A DNA stretch of 64,000 nt from an uncultured Aequorivita sp. (GTDB lineage: Bacteria > Bacteroidota > Bacteroidia > Flavobacteriales > Flavobacteriaceae): assembly GCA_937125455.1 (NCBI GenBank), contig CAKZLK010000050.1, positions 1 to 64,000 on the forward strand, in the 5' to 3' direction. The notes under the pieces are model-generated. The model saw nothing but the letters and a program-made list of their open reading frames with translations, did no database searches and was not told where the DNA came from. A program made the translations under genes and the position numbers. Positions 1 through 9,020 of the stretch are shown here, one piece after another. Each line of letters opens with the position of its first letter. The first letter of the stretch is position 1.

Positions 1-342
<342 letters not shown>

Positions 343-349
343 TACGACG

Positions 350-485
350 CCTCCCCCCAAAGGGGGGAAGCAACTCTTTTTTAAGGTTGGGTTCACTTTT
401 CTTCTATTGTTTGTTTTCCGATATGTCAAGATATTTTCCCACGAACCGTGGGATGACACAGACGGGCCAAGGCCCAGAATGTCAT
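350..485 (+). other. 23S-5S spacer with three hairpins
   Basis: The spacer carries three potential RNA stems: a C6/G6 hairpin at 352-368 (CCCCCC-aaa-GGGGGG), a perfect 7-bp stem TCCCACG/CGTGGGA at 437-443 and 447-453, and a nested stem with ATGAC/GTCAT (453-457, 481-485) around GGGCC/GGCCC (464-468, 471-475). No tRNA is present here. Such stems are plausible sites for processing of the rRNA precursor; that role is inferred. Confidence 0.5.
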
Positions 486-491
486 AAAACT

Positions 492-598
492 AAGGTGGTT
501 ATAGCGACGGGGCTCACCTCTTACCTTTCCGAACAGAGAAGTTAAGCCCGTTTGCGCCGATGGTACTGCATCCTGTGGGAGAGTAGGTCGCCGCCTTC
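492..598 (+). rRNA. 5S ribosomal RNA
   Basis: About 107 nt with the conserved 5S core: GCGACGGGGCTCACCTCTTA near the 5' end, CCGAACAGAGAAGTTAAGCC in the middle and GGGAGAGTAGGTCGCCGCC at the 3' end. The 5' AAGGTGG pairs with the 3' CCGCCTT as the closing helix, which sets the ends to within a base or two. It lies about 150 nt downstream of 23S and directly before a strong terminator. Confidence 0.96.
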
Positions 599-604
599 CT
601 TGAA

Positions 605-635
605 AGCCCCTTCACTTTTGTGAAGGGGCTTTTTT
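605..635 (+). terminator. rRNA operon intrinsic terminator
   Basis: An 11-bp GC-rich perfect stem (AGCCCCTTCAC / GTGAAGGGGCT) with a TTTT loop is followed by a T run. It sits 7 nt after 5S and ends the rRNA operon. Confidence 0.93.
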
Positions 636-659
636 ATGGAGTAAAACCAAATACTATTT

Positions 660-683
660 GAAAGTTTTATAAATAAAACTTTC
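660..683. repeat. Perfect 10-bp inverted repeat
   Basis: GAAAGTTTTA and TAAAACTTTC are separated by TAAA, between the rRNA terminator and the gene at 758. It has no T tail, so it is not an obvious terminator. It could be an operator or an RNA hairpin near the 5' end of the downstream transcript; the role is unknown. Confidence 0.5.
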
Positions 684-757
684 AGTGCCTTCCGAAATAT
701 CTTTTTTGTTCCATAGAAAAATATTTCATATATTAACTAATTATAAATAAGATAATT

Positions 758-2101
758 ATGAAAAATTTTACTTCACTTAAAAATATAATTCCGCTGTTTT
801 TAATTTTGATAGTTGTATCAGTATCTGCACAAGAACGAATTGCTGTTATACAAGATTCCCAGGTTCGATTACTTGATACCGACAACGGTGATATAATCGA
901 TCCATCATTTATTTCTTTAGATTCTGGAACTCCTAAAGCATTAATTCAAGTTGCGGACGAAATTTGGATCTCATACCAATTGGCAGATAAAGTAGAAAGG
1001 TATGATCTTGATGGAAATCTTTTAGGTTCAATTGATACAGGTTTAGATAATATCCGAGGTTTATCAGTTGTTAACGGAACTGAAGTATGGTTGTGTAACT
1101 CAGGAACTAATAACGGTGCTCCTGGGGAAGCCATTGTTCGTTTTGATTTTAGTGGTAATAATTTAGGTTTTTTTCTTACTACACCACAATCAGACTCCCC
1201 ATTTGATATTATTGATAATGGTAATGGAGAAGTGTATATTTCATATAGTGGAACCAGTAATATTGAAAGACGTGATTACAATGGTGTTTTTTTGGGCAAT
1301 ATTGTTGAGCAGGGTGTAGTTAATTTTATACAACAAATAGAAATTGAAGAACCAGGTGTAGTTTTGGCGAGCGTGTTTAGTATTATAAGTGGTGGTAATC
1401 AGAATGGACTATACCGTTTTTCTGAAATGGATGGTTCTATAATTGATTACTGGAGCTTAGGTAATTTAAGAGGAGTTGCCAAACTTGGGAATGGAAATAT
1501 TTTGTGGTCTAGCGGCGCTGGAATAAGTAAATTAAATCCAGATACAGGCGTGAGTGTTTCAATAAACAGTGGTTCAACACAATACTTTGGAAGACTTAAC
1601 CTCGATGGTTGTGTTACTCCAGCTACTCCTACTGGGGATTCTATGCAAAGTTTTGTACAGGGAGCAACATTGGCTGATATAGTTGTAGATCCAACAGATG
1701 TTACTTGGTTCGCTACCGAAGCAGACGCAATGAACAATACCAACCCATTGCCTTTAGATACTCTTTTGGAGAACGGGCAAACCTATTACGCTGTAAATAT
1801 TATTGACGGATGTTTAAGCGATCCATTTGCTGTAACTGTTACGGTTACTTTGAGCACCACTGAATTTAACGATGATAATTTTAGCTATTATCCAAATCCT
1901 ACTCCTGATATATTGACACTAAAGCACTCAGCCATTATTTCAGATATTTCTATCAATAATTTATTGGGACAGAATATGCTTCATTTGCGTCCCAAAAGTA
2001 CTGAAGTAGTATTGGATATGTCATCTTTGCCACAAGGAGTTTACTTAATAAACCTGAGGGCTACAGACGATAAAACAACAATTAAGGTTATTAAGAATTA
2101 A
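758..2101 (+). CDS. T9SS type A sorting domain protein with beta-propeller-like repeats
   Basis: A secreted or surface protein of 447 aa. A Sec signal peptide (residues 1-25, cut after VSAQ) is followed by about 280 residues of repeats resembling NHL/PQQ propeller blades (motifs such as YDLDGNLLG and RRDYNGVFLG). An Ig-like segment of the type often seen before sorting domains spans about 285-365 (ATLADIVVD, NGQTYYAVNI). The C-terminal type A sorting domain covers about 375-447 (YYPNPTPD, LPQGVYLINL, KVIKN). The family is exported by the type IX system and anchored or released after removal of the C-terminal domain. The ligand is unknown. The gene stands alone, converging on the ZIP gene with only 11 nt between them. 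Confidence 0.9.
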   Translation: MKNFTSLKNIIPLFLILIVVSVSAQERIAVIQDSQVRLLDTDNGDIIDPSFISLDSGTPKALIQVADEIWISYQLADKVERYDLDGNLLGSIDTGLDNIRGLSVVNGTEVWLCNSGTNNGAPGEAIVRFDFSGNNLGFFLTTPQSDSPFDIIDNGNGEVYISYSGTSNIERRDYNGVFLGNIVEQGVVNFIQQIEIEEPGVVLASVFSIISGGNQNGLYRFSEMDGSIIDYWSLGNLRGVAKLGNGNILWSSGAGISKLNPDTGVSVSINSGSTQYFGRLNLDGCVTPATPTGDSMQSFVQGATLADIVVDPTDVTWFATEADAMNNTNPLPLDTLLENGQTYYAVNIIDGCLSDPFAVTVTVTLSTTEFNDDNFSYYPNPTPDILTLKHSAIISDISINNLLGQNMLHLRPKSTEVVLDMSSLPQGVYLINLRATDDKTTIKVIKN

Positions 2102-2112
2102 CCAATATATTA

Positions 2113-2781
2113 TTATAAGAAATAAGCTAGAAGTACTGCCAATATCACAGCTGTCATTTTGGTTAGATTGAATTTGTGATTTTTTGAACTTTCAAACAAA
2201 ATGGTAGTAGATACGTGAAGAAAAATACCAATAACTACAGCAGTAATTTCTGTTTCATACTGATGCACAAAGCTATAATTGTTTGAAATATAATTCCCTA
2301 TAGGAGTCATTAGTGCAAAAAAGAAAAGAAAGGTTAGTGTTGTAGAGCGTTTGTAGCCTGCAGTTATAAAAAAGAAAGACAATATTATTGCCACAGGGAT
2401 TTTGTGAATTATAATACCAATCAAAAGGTTATTTTCTTCTGAAATTGGAAAACCTTCCATGAAAGCGTGTATGCAAAGACTTATAAATAGTAGCCAAGGA
2501 AATCTCTTACTTTCTGTGTGTAAATGGACATGACCGTGTTCAGCTCCTTTGGAAAAAAATTCTAGAAAAATTTGCATCAAAATACCAATCATTATGAAAA
2601 CACCTATGTTTTTTGAAGGTGTTTCAAACACATGCGGTAACAATTCAAAAACAGTAATGGAAAGTAGGAAGGCTCCACTAAAGGCCAAAAAAACTTCCAT
2701 GTTTTTTAGTTCCTTTTTTTTGAGGAAAAGTGCTGTGGTATATCCAATGGCAACAGCCAAGAAAAGAAGTATATAATTCAT
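2113..2781 (-). CDS. ZIP family metal transporter
   Basis: A 222-aa integral membrane protein with about seven or eight hydrophobic helices. ZIP signatures are visible: HAFMEGFPI at 105-113 and HKIPVAI at 126-132 carry the transmembrane metal-binding His/Glu residues. A His-rich cytoplasmic loop (HGHVHLH, 82-88) precedes them. ZIP proteins import zinc or other divalent metals into the cytoplasm. The start ATG overlaps the stop of the upstream methyltransferase by one base (TAATG), so the two are translationally coupled. Metal specificity cannot be read from the sequence. Confidence 0.9.
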   Translation of the reverse strand: MNYILLFLAVAIGYTTALFLKKKELKNMEVFLAFSGAFLLSITVFELLPHVFETPSKNIGVFIMIGILMQIFLEFFSKGAEHGHVHLHTESKRFPWLLFISLCIHAFMEGFPISEENNLLIGIIIHKIPVAIILSFFFITAGYKRSTTLTFLFFFALMTPIGNYISNNYSFVHQYETEITAVVIGIFLHVSTTILFESSKNHKFNLTKMTAVILAVLLAYFL

Positions 2782-3512
2782 TAGCTAAAAATTAATATTA
2801 ATCTTTCTGAAGTATTTTTGTCAAAATCGTTAAGATGATAATCGCCAAAGACATTATTCAGTTTTACGTTTGCTTCCTTGAAGTATTTTTTAAAATCCTC
2901 CAATTTTAATGCTTTTACGCGTTCTGTGTAAAAATATTTTTGTCCTTGGTCTTCAAACTTGATATTTTTTATAATGTAGCCATCTTCTACATATTTTTCA
3001 ATATGAAATGTTAGATCTCCAATTATCTTCTTTTCAAAGGGATTTAAATTTTTGATTGCCAATTCAACATTTAAAAAATCAATTACAGCAAAACCGCTAG
3101 CTTTTAGTTCGGCCTTAATGGATTTAATGGTGCTTAGATTGTCTATTTCATTTTCAAAATAACCAAAGCTTGTAAAAAGATTTAGCACTGCATCAAATTT
3201 GTCAGGATAGGGTAGGCACATATCATGGACTTCAAAATGAAGTCCTGGTTTTTCATATTTTTTTGCATGTTTTATGCTTTCTTTTGATAAATCTATACCG
3301 GTAACATCAAAACCTTGCTTAAAAAGATATTTTGAATGCCTTCCTTTTCCACAGGCAAGGTCTAGAATCTTATCATTATCTTTTAAATCTAAATATGTAG
3401 TAAGCTGTTTCATGAAAAATGCAGCTTCTCTATGGTTTCTATCCTTATAGAGAATGTGGTAGTAAGGTGTATTGAACCATGAAGCGTACCAATTGTTCTT
3501 TTCTTTTTGCAT
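2781..3512 (-). CDS. Class I SAM-dependent methyltransferase
   Basis: A 243-aa cytosolic protein with a methyltransferase fold of the Methyltransf_25/11 type. Motif I is DLACGKGRHS (51-60), followed by the acidic strand GIDLSKESI that binds the SAM ribose and by VLNLFTSFGYF. The N-terminus (NNWYASWFNTPYYHILY) matches a conserved Bacteroidota small-molecule or unknown-substrate methyltransferase group. It is the first gene of a two-gene unit with the ZIP transporter (TAATG overlap). The substrate is unknown. Confidence 0.85.
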   Translation of the reverse strand: MQKEKNNWYASWFNTPYYHILYKDRNHREAAFFMKQLTTYLDLKDNDKILDLACGKGRHSKYLFKQGFDVTGIDLSKESIKHAKKYEKPGLHFEVHDMCLPYPDKFDAVLNLFTSFGYFENEIDNLSTIKSIKAELKASGFAVIDFLNVELAIKNLNPFEKKIIGDLTFHIEKYVEDGYIIKNIKFEDQGQKYFYTERVKALKLEDFKKYFKEANVKLNNVFGDYHLNDFDKNTSERLILIFS

Positions 3513-3541
3513 ACTTATCGTTTCGCCCTGCTAAAATACTG

Positions 3542-3549
3542 TATTTTTG
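3542..3549 (+). promoter_or_regulatory. -7 promoter element for the THUMP methyltransferase
   Basis: TATTTTTG matches the Bacteroidota -7 consensus TAnnTTTG. A weak TTTC at about -33 lies 17-18 nt upstream. Because the TTG at 3547 lies inside this box, the longer reading frame starting there cannot be the real start; the ATG at 3571 is used. Confidence 0.7.
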
Positions 3550-3570
3550 CAGGAAAACTGTTTATATATT

Positions 3571-4728
3571 ATGGTAAAGAATTTTAAAATGGTAGCCAAA
3601 ACCCTTTTTGGGATGGAAGAACTTCTTGCTCAAGAACTTCGCCAGTTGGGTGCTTCTTCTATTGAAATTGGCACACGGAACGTTTCTTTTGAAGGCGATA
3701 CTGGGTTTATGTATAAAGCAAATTTATGTTGTAGAACCGCTATTAAAATCCTAAAACCAATTACGGCTTTTAATATTTTTACTGAAGAAGATCTTTATAA
3801 AAAAATATACGAAATGCCTTGGGAAAATTATATGGATGTGAAAGGAACACTAGCTGTAAATGCAACTGTTTTTTCAGATGTTTTTACACATTCCCAGTAT
3901 ATTTCACTTAAAACAAAAGATGCAATCGTAGATCGTTTTCGCGATCGGGAAGGAGTGCGGCCCGATGTAGATTTGGATCACCCAACGCTTCGCATAAATG
4001 TTCATATTGACAGAAATATTTGCACAGTTTCTCTAGATAGTTCTGGCGAGTCTTTGCACAAGCGTGGTTATAAAGTGGAGAGTACATTAGCCCCTATTAA
4101 TGAAGTGCTTGCTGCTGGAATCATAATGCTTTCTGGTTGGAGCGGACAGTGTAATTTTTTAGACCCTATGTGTGGTGGCGGAACTATTCTTACGGAAGCT
4201 GCAATGATTGCTTGTAACATTCCGCCAAACTTAAATCGTGACGAATTTGGTTTTGAAACATGGCCTGATTTTGATGTTGACCTTTATGAAAAAATTGAAG
4301 AGGCTGCCTTGAAAAAAGTTCGTGACTTCCCTCATAAAATATATGGTTTTGATACTGATGCAATTGCATTAAAAAAAGCCAAGGAAAATATTAAAAGTGC
4401 CAATCTGCAGGATTTTATTGAGGTGAAGCAACAAGATTTCTTTGAAAGTGAAAAGGAAAGTGACAAGCCGCTGTATATAGTATTTAATCCCCCGTATGAC
4501 GAGCGTATTTCTTTGAATGATGTGGAAAGTTTTTACAGTTCTATAGGTAATACTTTAAAACGCGGTTACCCTGGGACACAGGCTTGGATGATAACTTCAA
4601 ATATGGATGCTCTAAAGTTTGTTGGACTTCGTCCTTCAAAAAAAATCAAGCTCTTTAACGGAAAGCTGGAGGCTAAACTTGTACGTTATGAAATGTATGA
4701 GGGCAGTAGAAAGGCCAGTAAACAATAA
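3571..4728 (+). CDS. THUMP-domain class I SAM-dependent RNA methyltransferase (RlmL-type)
   Basis: A 385-aa rRNA guanine-N2 methyltransferase candidate. An N-terminal ferredoxin-like/THUMP region (about 1-150) binds RNA. The catalytic domain follows, with SAM motif DPMCGGGTI at about 198-206 and the N6/N2-methylase motif NPPY at 306-309 followed by DERI, as in the N-terminal half of E. coli RlmL (m2G2445 of 23S rRNA). It lacks the RlmK half of the fused E. coli enzyme, as is usual in this phylum. The start was set at ATG 3571 because the upstream TTG falls in a promoter box. The exact target nucleotide is inferred from the family. Confidence 0.88.
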   Translation: MVKNFKMVAKTLFGMEELLAQELRQLGASSIEIGTRNVSFEGDTGFMYKANLCCRTAIKILKPITAFNIFTEEDLYKKIYEMPWENYMDVKGTLAVNATVFSDVFTHSQYISLKTKDAIVDRFRDREGVRPDVDLDHPTLRINVHIDRNICTVSLDSSGESLHKRGYKVESTLAPINEVLAAGIIMLSGWSGQCNFLDPMCGGGTILTEAAMIACNIPPNLNRDEFGFETWPDFDVDLYEKIEEAALKKVRDFPHKIYGFDTDAIALKKAKENIKSANLQDFIEVKQQDFFESEKESDKPLYIVFNPPYDERISLNDVESFYSSIGNTLKRGYPGTQAWMITSNMDALKFVGLRPSKKIKLFNGKLEAKLVRYEMYEGSRKASKQ

Positions 4729-4835
4729 GTAATGTTCTTTCTAAATTGGAAAATATACCTAAAATTGTTAATCCAAAAGTAGTTACTAAAGCTTTCTGAT
4801 TCAATTTTTAAGATTAAGAATAAAAATGAGGATTT

Positions 4836-5570
4836 TTACTGCTTATCAGAATTTGGTAACTCAGTTTTCTTAAAAATAGGAATTAAATAGGAAATAGAAT
4901 ATCCATAACCTACACCGAACTCACTGTAATCATAGGTTCTGTTGAAACCAGGTATATATAGGTTTCCAAAATTTCCGGGCTCGTCTTCAGTAATTTTTCT
5001 TTTTAGCTGAACGTTTATTGAAAGGTAAAGATTGTTGAGAATTTCAGTCTTTACACCAAGAATGAGTTCTGCCCAATGGGCCGTTAAACCAGTATACTCT
5101 TGCGGATCATTAACTACCTGTGCAGGGAATGCGGGATTATCAGTATAGATTCTGTAACTCAACAATTCCTGTTTAAATGATGAAAAACCATAGCGTAAAC
5201 CCAATGTAATGGCGTTTTCCATTCCCAGCCAATTTTCATAGGCATTGTAATCAAAACCTATTTTTGCGTAACTTCCGCTGGTTTTGGTCGAAATGTAGGG
5301 CTCATTCCAATCTTTCTTTTCATTTCCGAGTTCTATTGCAGCATAAAACTTTTTAGTAACACGGAAATCGCCCATAATTTCAAAACCGGAATAGCCATCT
5401 TCGATTAATGTTCTTAAAGGTTTTGCCAAATCAACACCAACACGCAATCCAAATTTTTCAATTTTAGGAATAGTGTCGTTCGGGGTATTACTCTTTTTCT
5501 GCGCCAGCATTGCTTGCGTTCCGCAAAAAAGACTAATGCAACAGAGTAAGATGGGCGCTATTTTCATCAT
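4836..5570 (-). CDS. DUF6048-like outer-membrane protein
   Basis: A 244-aa exported protein. A signal peptide (1-24, ending MLAQ) is followed by alternating amphipathic strands with aromatic ends (FGLRVGVDLAKPL, YAAIELGNEKK, LYLSINVQLKRK, GVGYGYSISYLIPIFKK), typical of a small outer-membrane beta barrel. It resembles the family usually called DUF6048, found next to rlmD in flavobacteria; that name is from memory and not checked. The start lies 38 nt inside the upstream lipoprotein gene, so the two are probably coupled. A second Met at position 2 is an equally possible start. Function unknown. Confidence 0.75.
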   Translation of the reverse strand: MMKIAPILLCCISLFCGTQAMLAQKKSNTPNDTIPKIEKFGLRVGVDLAKPLRTLIEDGYSGFEIMGDFRVTKKFYAAIELGNEKKDWNEPYISTKTSGSYAKIGFDYNAYENWLGMENAITLGLRYGFSSFKQELLSYRIYTDNPAFPAQVVNDPQEYTGLTAHWAELILGVKTEILNNLYLSINVQLKRKITEDEPGNFGNLYIPGFNRTYDYSEFGVGYGYSISYLIPIFKKTELPNSDKQ

Positions 5571-6030
5571 TTACGGTTTGTCTATTTACTATAACTTGTT
5601 TAATCCAGTTTTCAGTTCCTTCATTTTCCAAATTTGGATCTAGATTGTTAAATTCGGTTTTAAAACCACAGGCACGGCTCACGTAGATGTTTTGCCGTTG
5701 GTAAATAAACATAATTTTATCTACGTTAATCAAAGTGTCACTAGTTCTATAGGTAGTTCTTATAAATTTATATTTTGTAGTATCTGAAGTTGTGCTAAGT
5801 GGTATGGCTATTTCATTGGTATTTTCAAGGGAGATTACATCAACTGAATTTTCATAATCTGTTTGAACACTCAGTACATTTACATTTTTTGTATTGGAGG
5901 GGTTTGCAATATCATTAAAAGTAATAACTAGTTTTGCTGTTGTTGCAGTGTCAGTAGGGCAAATGTCATCCTTGGTACAGCCTTTAAAGACGAAAATTAT
6001 AAGGATGGGTAGAATTATTCTTTTTAGCAT
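5533..6030 (-). CDS. DUF6452-like lipoprotein
   Basis: A 165-aa predicted lipoprotein. The signal peptide ends at a lipobox-like sequence (IIFVFKGC) with Cys17, followed by a beta-rich domain (AKLVITFNDI, KFIRTTYRTSDTLINVDKIMFIYQ) and a conserved pattern ACGFKTEFN near residue 120. It lies 28 nt downstream of rlmD and overlaps the next gene by 38 nt, giving an rlmD-lipoprotein-barrel unit. The pairing suggests that the lipoprotein and the barrel protein work together in the envelope; this is inference and no function is known. Confidence 0.75.
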   Translation of the reverse strand: MLKRIILPILIIFVFKGCTKDDICPTDTATTAKLVITFNDIANPSNTKNVNVLSVQTDYENSVDVISLENTNEIAIPLSTTSDTTKYKFIRTTYRTSDTLINVDKIMFIYQRQNIYVSRACGFKTEFNNLDPNLENEGTENWIKQVIVNRQTVNDENSAHLTLLH

Positions 6031-6058
6031 ATTTTCATAATCTTATTTCAGGAAAAAA

Positions 6059-7468
6059 TCAGCGTTTCTCCAAAAGTACGACATTTTCCACGTGATGTGT
6101 CTGTGGAAACATATCTACAGGCTGCACTTTTATTACTTTGTATTTTGAATCCAAAAGCGCTAAATCGCGCGCTTGGGTTGCGCTATTGCAACTTACGTAC
6201 ACAATTTTTTCAGCGCCTAAATTCAATAACTGTGCAACAACATCAGCGTGCATGCCATCTCGCGGCGGGTCTGTAATAACAACATCTGGTTTTCCGTGGG
6301 TATTTATGAATTCTTTATTGAAAACCTTTTTCATATCACCCACAAAGAATTCAACGTTTTCAATATTATTTAATTGCGCGTTTTGTTTTGCAGCTTCAAT
6401 GGCATCTGGCACAGCTTCCACGCCTATAACTTTTTTTGCTTTTTTTGCGACAAATTGTGCAATAGTCCCAGTTCCAGTATAAAGATCATAAACTAGTTCA
6501 TTTCCACTTAAACCTGCAAAATCGCGAGTTATTTTATATAGCTCATACGCTTGCTCGCTGTTGGTTTGGTAAAACGACTTGGCGTTTATTTTAAACTTTA
6601 AACCTTCCATTTCCTCAAAAATATGATCCCTTCCGTAGAAAAGTTCTATATCTTGATCATAGAGCGTGTCGTTTCCTTTGGAATTGATTACATATAATAG
6701 CGAGGTGATCTGCGGAAATTCTTCAGCAACTGCTTCTAATAACACATTTCTATTAGCTTCGTCTTCGTGAAAAAACTGCAACAAAACCATTACTTCACCA
6801 GTGGAAGTAGTACGGATCATCAAGGTTCTTAAAAATCCTTCCTGATTTCTTGTATTGAAGAATGAAAGGTTTAATTCTTCAGCTTTCGCCTTAATAAAAT
6901 CACGAACTGCGTTGCTAGGATCGGTTTGTAGGTAACAAATATCAAGGTCTAAAATTTTGTCCCACATTCCAGGTATGTGAAAACCTAGAGCGTTTTTGTC
7001 TTCTATTACTTCGTCGCTTTTAATTTGCTCCAAGGTTAACCATTTACTATCGCTAAATGAAAACTCCATCTTGTTGCGATAAAAATATTGCTTCTCTGAT
7101 CCCAAAATTGGTTGAAAATCTGGCAATTCAATTTTCCCGATGCGCTGTAGATTTTGCGCAATTTCCTTCTGCTTGTAGAACAATTGGTGCTCATAGCCAA
7201 GGTTTTGCCATTTGCAACCTCCGCAAACTCCAAAATGTGGACAAACAGGCTCCGCTCGTTTTTCAGAATATTTTGAAACTGAAAGCACCGAAGCTTCGTA
7301 AAACGCTTTTTTCTTTTTGAAAGTTTGGACAGTAACTACATCGCCAGGAACGGCATTATTAATAAAAACTACCCGTCCATCTGGGGCTTTGGCAACGGCC
7401 TTGCCTTTTGCGCCTGCGTCAATCACTTCCAGGTTTTCTAAAATCAGTCTGTTGTTTCGTCTTGCCAT
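6059..7468 (-). CDS. rlmD: 23S rRNA (uracil-1939-C5)-methyltransferase RlmD
   Basis: A 469-aa enzyme that makes m5U in 23S rRNA from SAM. An N-terminal TRAM/OB domain (about 1-62) precedes the iron-sulfur cluster Cys set (C76, C82, C85 in VCPHFGVCGGCKW, plus a distal Cys in DLDICYLQ). The C-terminal methyltransferase domain has DLYTGTGTIAQF, DPPRDGM and the catalytic Cys in VSCNSATQARD. Length and motif order match the RumA/RlmD family, although this phylum's enzymes may target more than one position. It is the first gene of a three-gene minus-strand unit. Confidence 0.93.
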   Translation of the reverse strand: MARRNNRLILENLEVIDAGAKGKAVAKAPDGRVVFINNAVPGDVVTVQTFKKKKAFYEASVLSVSKYSEKRAEPVCPHFGVCGGCKWQNLGYEHQLFYKQKEIAQNLQRIGKIELPDFQPILGSEKQYFYRNKMEFSFSDSKWLTLEQIKSDEVIEDKNALGFHIPGMWDKILDLDICYLQTDPSNAVRDFIKAKAEELNLSFFNTRNQEGFLRTLMIRTTSTGEVMVLLQFFHEDEANRNVLLEAVAEEFPQITSLLYVINSKGNDTLYDQDIELFYGRDHIFEEMEGLKFKINAKSFYQTNSEQAYELYKITRDFAGLSGNELVYDLYTGTGTIAQFVAKKAKKVIGVEAVPDAIEAAKQNAQLNNIENVEFFVGDMKKVFNKEFINTHGKPDVVITDPPRDGMHADVVAQLLNLGAEKIVYVSCNSATQARDLALLDSKYKVIKVQPVDMFPQTHHVENVVLLEKR

Positions 7469-7614
7469 AGGCGCAAAAATAGCATAATTGTTAAGTTTAA
7501 ATCCTGTTAAGGCTTCAAAAATTGTGGGATTTATTTAGTAATTTGCAATCCGAGGATGATTTCTCTCCATTAAGTAGGAATCAATTTTTTTTTACTTCAA
7601 AATATTACAATTTT

Positions 7615-8895
7615 ATGTCAGTTTTAGAGCAAACAGCTTCAGAAAAAGCTATCGATTTAGAAAACAAATACGGAGCCCACAACTATCATCCGCTCCCAGT
7701 GGTTTTGAACAGGGGAGAAGGTGTACACGTTTGGGATGTGGACGGAAAAAAATATTACGATTTTCTTTCAGCATATTCCGCGGTGAACCAAGGGCATTGC
7801 CATCCAAAAATTGTAGGGGCAATGACCGAACAGGCAAAAACGCTTACGCTTACTTCACGTGCTTTTTATAATGATATGCTTGGGAAGTATGAGAAATTTG
7901 CTTGTGAATTTTTCAATTATGATAAACTACTTCCAATGAATACAGGAGCCGAAGCTGTGGAAACTGCCTTGAAAATCTGTAGAAAGTGGGCTTACGAAAA
8001 GAAGGGTATTGATGAAAACGAGGCTGAAATTATAGTTTGTGAAAATAATTTTCACGGAAGAACCACAACTATCATTTCCTTTAGTAATGACTCTGTGGCT
8101 CGTAAAAATTTTGGGCCTTATACCAAAGGTTTTATAAAAATAGAATACGACAATCTACAGCAGTTGCAACAACATCTGGAAAATAATAAAAACATTGCAG
8201 GTTTTTTGGTAGAACCTATTCAAGGGGAAGCAGGTGTGTTTGTTCCTTCTGAAGGATATTTAAAAAAGGCTAAAGCGCTATGCGAAAAGCACAACGTACT
8301 TTTTATTGCTGATGAAGTACAAACAGGAATTGCACGAACAGGGCGATTATTAGCTACTTGCGGAGACTGTAGTTGTCCCGATAAAAACTGTAGCGGAACA
8401 CCTGATGTAAAAGCTGATATTTTAATTCTTGGAAAGGCGATGAGTGGCGGTGCTTATCCGGTTTCTGCAGTTCTTGCAAATAACACTGTAATGAGTGTTA
8501 TAAAACCAGGGACCCACGGTTCTACTTTTGGAGGAAACCCTATAGCTGCTGCTGTGGCTATTGCTGCACTTAGCGTTGTTCGTGACGAAAAGCTTGCTGA
8601 AAATGCGGAACGTCTTGGGAATATGTTCCGAAGTGAATTGAATAAATATATTCAGACCAGCAATATTGTAAAATCTGTTCGAGGAAAAGGTTTGCTGAAT
8701 GCAATTCTTATAAATGATTCTGAAGATAGTGATACTGCTTGGAACATCTGTTTAAAACTTCGCGACAATGGTTTGTTGGCTAAGCCTACACACGGAAATA
8801 TTATCCGTTTTGCGCCTCCTTTGGTTATGAATGAAGAGCAATTGATGGAGTGTGTTTCTATAATTGTTAAAACCTTGAAGGAGTTTGAAAAATAA
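7615..8895 (+). CDS. rocD: Ornithine aminotransferase
   Basis: A 426-aa PLP class III aminotransferase. It transfers the delta-amino group of ornithine to 2-oxoglutarate, giving glutamate semialdehyde on the arginine-to-glutamate/proline route. Visible motifs are NTGAEAVETALK (109-120, PLP phosphate binding), NNFHGRT (144-150), ADEVQTG (232-238) and the Schiff-base Lys274 in ILGKAMSGG. Between the PLP-Asp and Lys is a Cys-rich insert CGDCSCPDKNC (Cys 249, 252, 254, 259). The start is the ATG at 7615, which gives the usual N-terminus; an in-frame TTG 93 nt upstream has no family support. Confidence 0.93.
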   Translation: MSVLEQTASEKAIDLENKYGAHNYHPLPVVLNRGEGVHVWDVDGKKYYDFLSAYSAVNQGHCHPKIVGAMTEQAKTLTLTSRAFYNDMLGKYEKFACEFFNYDKLLPMNTGAEAVETALKICRKWAYEKKGIDENEAEIIVCENNFHGRTTTIISFSNDSVARKNFGPYTKGFIKIEYDNLQQLQQHLENNKNIAGFLVEPIQGEAGVFVPSEGYLKKAKALCEKHNVLFIADEVQTGIARTGRLLATCGDCSCPDKNCSGTPDVKADILILGKAMSGGAYPVSAVLANNTVMSVIKPGTHGSTFGGNPIAAAVAIAALSVVRDEKLAENAERLGNMFRSELNKYIQTSNIVKSVRGKGLLNAILINDSEDSDTAWNICLKLRDNGLLAKPTHGNIIRFAPPLVMNEEQLMECVSIIVKTLKEFEK

Positions 8896-8944
8896 GAGAC
8901 TTCAACTATCCGAAGTGTGACACGTTCAAAAAGACTTACAAATA

Positions 8945-8978
8945 AAAACGGCTCCGATATTCTCGGGGCCGTTTTTTT
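8945..8978. terminator. Bidirectional terminator between rocD and the T9SS gene
   Basis: AAAACGGC (8945-8952) pairs with GCCGTTTT (8968-8975), with an inner CCGA/TCGG continuation and T and A runs on both sides. It can end the two converging transcripts. Confidence 0.88.
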
Positions 8979-9020
8979 ATTATGGGAAAATTTAAACCCT
9001 CTGACGGGAGAGCTTATTTC

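Noticed and set aside
3547-3570. Start of the THUMP methyltransferase at TTG 3547
   Set aside because: The codon lies inside the -7 promoter box TATTTTTG, so it would not be transcribed.
7522-7614. 31-codon N-terminal extension of ornithine aminotransferase from a TTG
   Set aside because: The extension has no counterpart in the family, and the ATG at 7615 gives the normal N-terminus.
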